20,991 nucleotides of DNA from JACQHM01 sp964535215 (lineage in GTDB: Bacteria > Methylomirabilota > Methylomirabilia > Methylomirabilales > JACQHM01). The stretch lies in assembly GCA_964535215.1 (NCBI GenBank), contig CAZHST010000048.1, positions 1-20,991 on the forward strand, given 5' to 3'. Each line of letters opens with the position of its first letter. Position 1 is the stretch's first letter. Below are positions 15,119 through 20,991 of the stretch, in pieces. The translations under genes and the position numbers were made by a program. The notes under the pieces were generated by a model, which saw only the letters and a list, made by a program, of their open reading frames with translations, made no database searches and was not told the origin of the DNA.

Positions 15119-16140
15119 ACCAGCTCCAGCATCCGATCAATGGCCCGCCTGGCCTTTCTGGCGATCTCCTCGGGGACCCGGACCTCGGGTTCGAGGAGCT
15201 CCAGGGAGCGGAGGACCTTGTCCAAGGTGATCGTCTTCATAAACGCGCACACCGCCTGGGGGTTCACCGGGTAGAAGACCCTGTCGGGATGCCCCTTCTT
15301 CAGACGGTGGAGGATCCCGACCTCGGTCCCCACCGCGAACTCCGTCGCGGAGGATTCCCGGATGTGGCGGACCATCCCCTCGGTGGAGAGGAAGTAGGTC
15401 CGCTCCTGGGGAAGGGTCCCGTCGAAGACCTTCGCCATGCAGGAGCTGACGCAGCCACACTCGGGGTGGAGGAGCAGCTCGATGTCAGGGTGCTCTTCCA
15501 GGACCGCGGCCACATCTTCAGGTCTGATGCTCTTATGCACGTGACAGTACCCGGGGTAGGCGATGATGTTCTTCCGCTTCGTCTGCTGGGCCACGACGTA
15601 GGCCAGGAATTTATCCGGGAGGAACAGGATGTCCTTCTCCTCGGGGATGGCGGCAATTACCTTCTTGGCGTTCGCTGAGGTGCAGCAGTAGTCGCTCTCC
15701 GCCTTGATCTCGGCCGTCGTGTTGATGTAGGCCACGACGACCGCCCCGGGGTAGGCCGCCTTCCAGGCTCGAAGCTCATCCAACGTGATCGAGGCAGCGA
15801 GGGAGCAGCCGGCCCGAAGATCGGGGAGAAGGACCTTCTTGTCCGGGCACAGGATCGAGGCCGTCTCGGCCATGAAGTGGACGCCGCAGAAAACGATGAC
15901 CTCTGCATCGGTCTTCGCCGCCTCCTGGGACAACCCCAGAGAGTCCCCGACGAAGTCCGCCACCTCCTGAACCTCCTCCCGCTGGTAGTTGTGGGCCAGG
16001 ATGATGGCCTTCCGCTCCTCCTTCAGTTTCCTGATCCTGTCCTGCTTCTCCCGGATCTCCTCCGGGGTATCAGGCACCGCCTCGATGGGGGGGAGGGTGT
16101 ACCGCTCCTCAAAAGGGATTGTCGCCAGAGAGATCGCCAT
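15115..16140 (-). CDS. nadA: Quinolinate synthase NadA
   Basis: The 341-residue [4Fe-4S] enzyme condenses iminoaspartate with dihydroxyacetone phosphate to quinolinate. Family motifs are ILAHNYQREEVQEVADFVGDS (48-66 region), VFCGVHFMAETA with C85, AESDYCCTSANA, AYPGYCHVHKSI with C199 and PVNPQAVCAFMKTITL with C298. C85, C199 and C298 are the likely cluster ligands, with spacing like the long form of NadA. An additional Cys-rich HPECGCVSSC (226-234) is also present and normal for this form. GGAGGG precedes the ATG. It sits between nadC and nadX on one transcript. Confidence 0.96.
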   Translation of the reverse strand: MAISLATIPFEERYTLPPIEAVPDTPEEIREKQDRIRKLKEERKAIILAHNYQREEVQEVADFVGDSLGLSQEAAKTDAEVIVFCGVHFMAETASILCPDKKVLLPDLRAGCSLAASITLDELRAWKAAYPGAVVVAYINTTAEIKAESDYCCTSANAKKVIAAIPEEKDILFLPDKFLAYVVAQQTKRKNIIAYPGYCHVHKSIRPEDVAAVLEEHPDIELLLHPECGCVSSCMAKVFDGTLPQERTYFLSTEGMVRHIRESSATEFAVGTEVGILHRLKKGHPDRVFYPVNPQAVCAFMKTITLDKVLRSLELLEPEVRVPEEIARKARRAIDRMLELV

Positions 16141-16167
16141 AGCTTCCCTCCATGAAAGACGCCGTAC

Positions 16168-17121
16168 TCATTCCAGGACCTGATGGAGATCCAGGGCCTT
16201 TGAGGAGTGGGTCAGGGCACCGACGGAGATGGCATCAACCCCTGCCTCTGCATAGGCCTCGATCATCCCGCCGGCGATCCGCCCGCTGGCCTCGATCAGG
16301 ACATCGTCATAGAGCCCCTGATCCCGCAGGGAGAGGATGATCCGCTTGGCTTCCTCAGGGGAGACATTGTCCAGCATCACGACACAGGGGAAAGCCTGGC
16401 CGTTCTGAAGCCCCTGGAACGTCCGGGCAGCGGCCAGGGCCCCTGGAAGCCCGGTCACCTCCACCTCAATGAAGTTCGCTTTCCCACGATGGAGCCAGGC
16501 CCGTTTCAGGGCCAAAGGGACGGCCTCCTCTTCAGAGGAGGCCAGGGCTTTCAGATGATTGGTCTTGATCAGGATGGCGTCCCAGAGGCCCAGACGATGG
16601 GTGCCCCCCCCTCCAAGATGAACCGCCCGTTTGTCCAGGAGCCCCCAAGGGGTCTTTCGGGTGGCGACGATGAAAGTTGTAGACGACTTTTGCCGGATCC
16701 GCTCCTGAAGGCGCCTGGTGAATGTGGCAATCCCGCTCATCCGCTGCAACAGGTTTAAACCCGTCCGCTCCAGGGCAAGGAGGGTCTTTAAGTCCCCTTC
16801 AGCCCGGAGGACCGCTTCACCGGGGCGAACCGGCTCCCCATCAGCCTTTAACCCTTCGACGGTAAGGCCACGCCTTGTGTAGAACCAGAGGATCTCCGCA
16901 AGGCCGGCCAGGATGCCGTCCTCATTGGCGACGATCTCGGCCAAGCCCCGTTCCCTCCCCGACATCAGGGCCTGAACGGTGAGATCCCCTTGGCCCAGGT
17001 CGGCTTCCAAGAGCCCTTCGGTAAAGATCCGCACCCATTGAAGGTAGAGGGGATCGGTCAGGGTCAAGGCCTCCCCCCTGAAGAAAGCCTGCTGGAGCAA
17101 CGCCTGCCTTTTGCCTCCCAT
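16168..17121 (-). CDS. nadC: Nicotinate-nucleotide pyrophosphorylase (quinolinate phosphoribosyltransferase) NadC
   Basis: The enzyme transfers phosphoribosyl from PRPP to quinolinate, with decarboxylation, giving nicotinate mononucleotide. Motifs are DLGQGDLTVQAL (41-52), LERTGLNLLQRMSGIAT (117-133), VATRKTPWGLLDKRAVHLGGGGTHRLGL with the substrate-binding Arg/Lys/His, and DAILIKTNH. I use the ATG at 17121 because AAGGA stands 6 nt upstream. The frame extends to a TTG at 17166, but that stretch has no SD and encodes the palindromic operator, so it is leader. At 317 residues it is still 30 or so longer than usual, from a short N-terminal extension. nadA follows after 27 nt. Confidence 0.94.
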   Translation of the reverse strand: MGGKRQALLQQAFFRGEALTLTDPLYLQWVRIFTEGLLEADLGQGDLTVQALMSGRERGLAEIVANEDGILAGLAEILWFYTRRGLTVEGLKADGEPVRPGEAVLRAEGDLKTLLALERTGLNLLQRMSGIATFTRRLQERIRQKSSTTFIVATRKTPWGLLDKRAVHLGGGGTHRLGLWDAILIKTNHLKALASSEEEAVPLALKRAWLHRGKANFIEVEVTGLPGALAAARTFQGLQNGQAFPCVVMLDNVSPEEAKRIILSLRDQGLYDDVLIEASGRIAGGMIEAYAEAGVDAISVGALTHSSKALDLHQVLE

Positions 17122-17133
17122 CAGTGATCCTTG

Positions 17134-17155
17134 TGTCTTGTCAAATGACAAGACA
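17134..17155 (-). promoter_or_regulatory. Perfect palindrome before nadC, probable NiaR operator
   Basis: TGTCTTGTCA and its exact reverse complement TGACAAGACA flank a 2-bp AA spacer. It lies between niaR and nadC, 12 nt upstream of the nadC ATG and overlapping only the non-coding leader. A related site (18 of 22 bases) precedes niaR. The position and neighbouring 3H repressor make NiaR the natural ligand; binding is inferred. Confidence 0.75.
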
Positions 17156-17172
17156 GAAATCTCCAAAAAAAT

Positions 17173-17751
17173 TCAGTTCCCTTTCTCTTCCAAAAGGAAC
17201 CCCCGATTTCGAAGCTCCTCCCTCGCCTTCTCGATCAGTTCGGGCCGGGAGGCCTCGACCGTGTGAAGGTGGACCCCGCCGGTCAGAGAGGAGAGGAGCT
17301 TCGCCCCGCTCTCCCGAAGGCGCTCCATGAAGTCCCTCACATCGGCCCTGGATTCCAGCATGAGGAGCCCCCGAAGCTCCCCATAGAGCGGGTGCTCGAC
17401 GATGACGTCCAGAACCTTCACCCCCAGATCCACCAGGATGTTCAGCTCTTCTTCCGTCTCCTCGAAGGTATGGCGGGAGGCCAGGACAGCCTGGTGGGCG
17501 GCCCTTCTCAGCTTCGGGAGCAGATACCCTTGAGGGGTCGAGAGGATCTGGAAACCCCCGGCCCTCAGGATGGCCATGTCCTGGACGATGGATTGTCGGC
17601 TCACCTGGAACCGCTTGGCCAGCTCAGCCCCCGTGATGGCCCCTCCATGGGCGGCCAGGAGCTCCAGGATCGCCTGGCGCCTCTCGTGACCGCTAAGGGG
17701 CTCTTGCACCCGTACCCGATCGGTCTCAAAAGGGGAAGCAGGGGACTTCAT
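17173..17751 (-). CDS. niaR: NiaR (YrxA) niacin-responsive transcriptional repressor
   Basis: The 192-residue protein has a winged HTH of the HTH_11/BirA type (about 20-75: RRQAILELLAAHGGAITGAELAKRFQVSRQSIVQDM) and a C-terminal 3H domain (about 80-180). In the 3H domain H94, E102, H161 and H163 have the spacing of the metal-binding site known from the Thermotoga NiaR structure. NiaR proteins bind nicotinic acid and repress NAD synthesis or niacin uptake genes. It is directly upstream of nadC-nadA-nadX on the same strand. GGGAG precedes the ATG. An operator-like palindrome lies 81 nt upstream, pointing to autoregulation. A second nad palindrome follows its stop. Confidence 0.93.
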   Translation of the reverse strand: MKSPASPFETDRVRVQEPLSGHERRQAILELLAAHGGAITGAELAKRFQVSRQSIVQDMAILRAGGFQILSTPQGYLLPKLRRAAHQAVLASRHTFEETEEELNILVDLGVKVLDVIVEHPLYGELRGLLMLESRADVRDFMERLRESGAKLLSSLTGGVHLHTVEASRPELIEKAREELRNRGFLLEEKGN

Positions 17752-17812
17752 CAGACTCCCGTATCAAAGCCTCTCTCGGGTCTCAAAACCTTCAATCAAT
17801 CAATACAATATT

Positions 17813-17842
17813 ATTTTGGCAATCCATGAGGAGTCTTGTCAA
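17813..17842 (-). promoter_or_regulatory. Candidate niaR promoter overlapping the operator
   Basis: TTGACA (17837-17842, minus strand), lying inside the operator palindrome, is followed after 18 bp by CAAAAT (17813-17818; 4 of 6 to consensus) and then an AT-rich tract to about 17795. A repressor bound at the palindrome would cover the -35. Confidence 0.4.
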
Positions 17843-17853
17843 GTGTCAAGTCA
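17832..17853 (-). promoter_or_regulatory. Imperfect palindrome before niaR, second probable NiaR operator
   Basis: Half-sites AGTCTTGTCA and TGTCAAGTCA around AG. Compared base by base with the nadC palindrome, 18 of 22 positions agree, and the spacing is identical. The difference from a perfect palindrome suggests a weaker site. The rest of the gap 17752-18032 holds the niaR and helicase promoters and no gene. Confidence 0.65.
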
Positions 17854-17928
17854 CAAAGAGTCAGCGGCAGGTCCGGTCAAAAGTTGATGCTGAACCGGAA
17901 CATCCAGGCCTTTGGGGATATTTTGACG

Positions 17929-17957
17929 TTGACACCGGTGGGGCACCCAAGTACAGT
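17929..17957 (+). promoter_or_regulatory. Sigma70-type promoter of the SNF2 helicase gene
   Basis: A perfect TTGACA (17929-17934) and TACAGT (17952-17957; 4 of 6) are separated by 17 bp. The predicted start is near 17964, giving a leader of about 69 nt before the ATG at 18033. Confidence 0.6.
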
Positions 17958-18032
17958 CTAGATAACCTAGCCTGGGATCGGTCCACGCAAGCCTGAGGGT
18001 CCGCGAATTCCAAAGCATGGGGAGGGGCGGTC

Positions 18033-20894
18033 ATGCCGGTGGAGGAACAACTGGAGCGGCGGCGGAAACGGGCCCTGGAAGAGATTGTCAAGGTGACCCA
18101 TCGGGGGGGGCATCCGGTCTTCAGCACCTTTGAGGTCACCTCCATCTCCGGACGTCGCTACCGGGTCCAGATCCGCTCCTTGACGGAGTTACGGAATAGC
18201 TGCGTTTGTCCAGACTACCGCACAAACCTTCTAGGGACATGTAAGCACATCGAAGGGGTTCTCCTCTATCTAAAGAAGAGATTCGGCCGACGCTGGGCCG
18301 AGTTTGAACGGGAAGGCCCACCGGCGACCCAGATCTACCTGCATTACGCTGAGGAGATCACCGTCCGGGTCTCCCTGCCCCTGCCCCGCCGGGGAGCCGT
18401 GCGAGAACTCCTCACCCGGTACTTTGATCCGGAAGGGGTGCTTCAGGGGCCTCTAGACCGGACACTACCAGCCCTGCTGAAAGAGATCGAGGCCCTCCCC
18501 CCCTCCCAACAGGCGATGCTCCAGGTGGCCGAGGAGGTGAGGGAGTACCTGGACCGACTCCAGGATCTGGAGGCCATTCAGCAGCAGAAGGCCTGGTTCC
18601 TGGAACAGGTCGAAAAGGGCACCCGTTCGCTCCAGGTCATCGGCACCCGTCTGTACCCCTACCAGGAGAAGGGAGCCCTCCACCTGGCCTTCGGGCGTCG
18701 CGCCATGCTCGCCGACGACATGGGCCTTGGCAAAACCGTCCAGGCGATTGCGGCCTCCGCCCTGCTCCATGAACTCAGAGACATTCAGAAGGTGCTGGTC
18801 ATCTGCCCGGCATCGCTCAAGCATCAGTGGGCGCGGGAGATTCGGAGGTTCACTAACTTCCCCGTGACGGTGGTGCAGGGCCCCTCCCCTCAACGCCGCT
18901 TGCTCTACGAGCAGCCTTCCTTTTTCACCATCATAAACTACGAGCTGGCCCTCCGGGACCAGGCCCAGCTTGAAAGGCTTCGACCTGACCTGATCATCCT
19001 GGATGAGGCGCAGCGGATCAAGAACTGGCGGACGAAGACCGCCAATGAGGTGAAGCGCCTCCAGAGTCGCTACGCCTTTGTTCTAACCGGGACACCGCTG
19101 GAGAACCGCCTGGATGAACTGTACAGCATCTTCCAGTTCCTCGATCCGCGGATCCTTGGACCCCTGTGGCAGTTCAACGAGCGGTACTTCGAGCTGGAGC
19201 AGCAGAGGTCAGGGACCTTTAAGGTGCTGGGGTACAAGAACCTGGACGAACTAAGGGCTCGGATTGCCCCCTACGTCCTCCGGAGGACCCGGCAGGAGGT
19301 GTTGGCGGAACTCCCCGAACGGGTGGACAACAACTTCTTCGTGGAACTCACGCCCCCGCAGCGGGCGGCGTACGAGGAGTACCGCCAGATCGTGGCCCAG
19401 CTCATGAGCATCGCCCAGCGTCGGCCCCTCACCCCCAAAGAGCAGGATCGGTTGTTGAAATCGCTGATCAAGATGCGTCTGATCTGTAATGCCCTGGCCC
19501 TCCACGATCCCACCATCCCCCCCAGGGAGCGGGAGCGGACGGCCCCTAAGCTTACCGAGCTGTCCGCCATCCTGGAGGATGAGGTGGCAAGCAACGGGCA
19601 CAAGGCGCTGGTCTTCAGCCAGTGGGCCGGGATGTTAGATTTAACGGAGCCGGTGCTGAAGCGTTTGGGCTTAGGCTATGTGAAGCTGACCGGCTCCGTC
19701 CCTTCGGCCCGACGGGGCGGCTTGATTGATCGGTTCTTTAGCGACAGGGCGTGTCGGGTGTTCCTCTCAACGGATGCCGGCGGCTTGGGGTTAAACCTCC
19801 AGGCCGCCAGCCTGGTGGTGAATCTCGATCTGCCCTGGAACCCGGCGGTGCTGGAACAGCGGATCGGTCGTGCCCACCGACATGGTCAATCCAAGGCGGT
19901 CCACGTCATCAACCTGATCGCCCAGGATACCATTGAGGAGCGGATCCTGGATACGCTTGCCACCAAGCGAAGCATCTTCGCCGGCATCTTCGGGAGCGAA
20001 GAGTCCCCCGCCTCCATCCGCTTCCGGGACATCGGCCAGTCCCTGCTCCAGCGCCTCTCGGAGCTGATGGAGAAGCCAGCCCCGAAGGGACGGGAGGTGG
20101 AGATCGAGGAGGAGGCAAAGCCCCGCAGGGTGATCCATCCCCCCCGTCCTGCCCCAACCCTCCGCTCTCTGGCTGACCGGCTGGTGGCTCGCTTCCCAGG
20201 CCGGATCCTCCTGGTCCGCAAGGCCCCACAACTCCCCGGTGTCACGGGCGACGGGAACCTCCTTCTGGTGGTGGATCGGGACCCCACGGCCTTACGACCG
20301 GAGATCGAAGCGGTGGTAAAGGAGCACTTCGGCCCCGACTATCCGACCCCCGGGCTCCACCTCCTGGAGCCGGAGGGGTACCGGACCCTGACCGCCTTGA
20401 CGGGAGGCCTGGTGGAACGGGCCTCCCCCGAGGAGGAGATCTACCGGGCCCCCGCCCTCCCGGCCCCGGCGTTCACCAAGGAGCGGGAGGGGGCTGAACG
20501 CCGGTTGAGGAAAGCCCAGGAGGCCTTCCAGTTGGCTGAGAAACGGCTCAAGTTGGCCGAGGTCATCCTCGGGGGCGGCTTCCCGGAGGAAGCCCTCCGC
20601 CCAATCCGGGAATCGCTGGGGTGGGCGCTGTCGGCCCACCTCGTCCTGATCAAGGACCGGGAGCCCGGCCCTGACCTCCCCTCCCCTCGGGAGGTGCAGG
20701 CCGAACTGATCGAGTCTGGTCGGGTGCCCGAAGATCTGGGGGTCCGCCTGTCCCAGGTCCGGGAGTTAACGGAACCTCCGGGAGGGGACGAGGGATCTCC
20801 GACGCCCTCCTCGAAGACGGTCGAAACCCTGCTGGCCGCTGTCCGCCAGCTGATTGACGTGGGCCATCGGAGGATCGTGCAAGAAGGATTGTAA
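18033..20894 (+). CDS. SWIM zinc finger-SNF2 family helicase with unusual C-terminal extension
   Basis: The 953-residue protein begins with a SWIM zinc finger (C57, C59, C70, H72: CxCx10CxH). The SNF2 ATPase follows: DDMGLGKT Walker A (228-235), DEAQ (324-327), VLTGTPLENRLDELYSIFQFL (350-370), the C-terminal helicase lobe with ALVFSQW (525-531), STDAGGLGLNLQ (579-590) and EQRIGRAHRHGQ (608-619). This translocase core probably remodels protein-DNA complexes. Beyond about residue 660 the ordinary family ends. Here about 290 more residues contain GRILLVRKAP...NLLLVVDRDP (723-751), an ERASPEEEIYRAP segment (795-807), then long helices (815-870 and 925-950) resembling a degenerate nucleotidyltransferase plus HEPN-like bundle. 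GGAGGGG precedes the ATG. A HAD gene follows after 28 nt. Confidence 0.93.
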   Translation: MPVEEQLERRRKRALEEIVKVTHRGGHPVFSTFEVTSISGRRYRVQIRSLTELRNSCVCPDYRTNLLGTCKHIEGVLLYLKKRFGRRWAEFEREGPPATQIYLHYAEEITVRVSLPLPRRGAVRELLTRYFDPEGVLQGPLDRTLPALLKEIEALPPSQQAMLQVAEEVREYLDRLQDLEAIQQQKAWFLEQVEKGTRSLQVIGTRLYPYQEKGALHLAFGRRAMLADDMGLGKTVQAIAASALLHELRDIQKVLVICPASLKHQWAREIRRFTNFPVTVVQGPSPQRRLLYEQPSFFTIINYELALRDQAQLERLRPDLIILDEAQRIKNWRTKTANEVKRLQSRYAFVLTGTPLENRLDELYSIFQFLDPRILGPLWQFNERYFELEQQRSGTFKVLGYKNLDELRARIAPYVLRRTRQEVLAELPERVDNNFFVELTPPQRAAYEEYRQIVAQLMSIAQRRPLTPKEQDRLLKSLIKMRLICNALALHDPTIPPRERERTAPKLTELSAILEDEVASNGHKALVFSQWAGMLDLTEPVLKRLGLGYVKLTGSVPSARRGGLIDRFFSDRACRVFLSTDAGGLGLNLQAASLVVNLDLPWNPAVLEQRIGRAHRHGQSKAVHVINLIAQDTIEERILDTLATKRSIFAGIFGSEESPASIRFRDIGQSLLQRLSELMEKPAPKGREVEIEEEAKPRRVIHPPRPAPTLRSLADRLVARFPGRILLVRKAPQLPGVTGDGNLLLVVDRDPTALRPEIEAVVKEHFGPDYPTPGLHLLEPEGYRTLTALTGGLVERASPEEEIYRAPALPAPAFTKEREGAERRLRKAQEAFQLAEKRLKLAEVILGGGFPEEALRPIRESLGWALSAHLVLIKDREPGPDLPSPREVQAELIESGRVPEDLGVRLSQVRELTEPPGGDEGSPTPSSKTVETLLAAVRQLIDVGHRRIVQEGL

Positions 20895-20922
20895 CGATGG
20901 TGGAAATCCAGGAGACACGATC

Positions 20923-20991
20923 ATGGGACATGACGCTGTGCAAGGCATCGCCTTTGACCTGTATGGCACCTTGATTGATGTGAACGGGGTC
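20923..20991 (+). CDS. HAD superfamily hydrolase (haloacid dehalogenase type II-like), N-terminal fragment
   Basis: The first 23 codons are present, reading MGHDAVQGIAFDLYGTLID and four more residues. The DLYGTLID motif with nucleophile D12 is HAD motif I in the form usual for type II haloacid dehalogenases and relatives. Many such proteins are phosphatases of unknown substrate, and the deciding cap and motifs II-IV lie outside the window. AGGAG 9 nt before the ATG supports the start. It lies 28 nt behind the helicase gene and is probably cotranscribed. Confidence 0.8.
   Translation, partial: MGHDAVQGIAFDLYGTLIDVNGV

Noticed and set aside
17122..17166. NadC start at the TTG at 17166
   Set aside because: It has no SD, and the codons would be made of the palindromic operator; the ATG at 17121 has AAGGA correctly spaced.
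17171..17193. Promoter for nadC inside the 3' end of niaR (TTGGAA)
   Set aside because: No acceptable -10 at 16-18 bp; the nadC promoter remains unplaced, and it may be read through from niaR.

Overview
The window looks like chromosomal DNA from a GC-rich, probably Gram-negative bacterium with aerobic and anaerobic capacity. That reading rests on high GC, sigma70-type promoters (TTGACA/TATAAT), a DUF465 protein, two tungsten-type aldehyde:ferredoxin oxidoreductases (AORs), aspartate-dehydrogenase NAD synthesis and an SsuABC/NMT1-type importer. Lineages such as NC10/Methylomirabilota, Rokubacteria, Nitrospirota or Desulfobacterota-like groups would fit, but the sequence alone does not settle which. 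I see no IS element, CRISPR array, rRNA or tRNA. Coding density is high and nearly every gene sits in a short operon.

Layout from left to right. Positions 1-2532 (minus strand) hold AOR 1, an SRPBCC-fold protein and the first codons of ribB, behind a good promoter. Positions 2541-3287 (minus) hold a cold-shock-domain protein with a helical tail, a possible 26-residue membrane peptide, and in the same frame the decayed C-terminal half of a Rieske domain, closed by a terminator-like hairpin. Positions 3471-5327 (minus) are AOR 2. It is divergent from a plus-strand ABC importer (5456-8130: ATPase, permease, binding protein). Positions 8146-10880 (minus) form an operon DUF465 - moaC - AcuC/HDAC-like deacetylase - DUF72. 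Positions 11100-14249 (minus) form an operon HIT hydrolase - aldehyde dehydrogenase - M24 peptidase, with a TTGATT-17-TATAAT promoter. Positions 14252-17853 (minus) are an NAD biosynthesis locus, niaR - nadC - nadA - nadX. Positions 17929-20991 (plus) hold a SWIM-SNF2 helicase with an unusual C-terminal extension, followed by the start of a HAD-family hydrolase.

How the genes may work together. NadX (aspartate to iminoaspartate), NadA (quinolinate) and NadC (nicotinate mononucleotide) make a complete de novo pyridine route that needs no L-aspartate oxidase. The 3H-domain repressor NiaR lies next to them, and two related 22-bp palindromes, one before nadC and one before niaR, are the probable operators. 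The two AORs need a pterin cofactor, and moaC in the window supplies one step of its synthesis. Two AORs plus an aldehyde dehydrogenase suggest active aldehyde/carboxylate metabolism, and the divergent importer may feed AOR 2.

The most noteworthy items are the NiaR operator pair, the SNF2 helicase whose tail resembles a degenerate nucleotidyltransferase plus HEPN-like helices, the Rieske relic, and the importer ATPase that lacks a conventional start codon.
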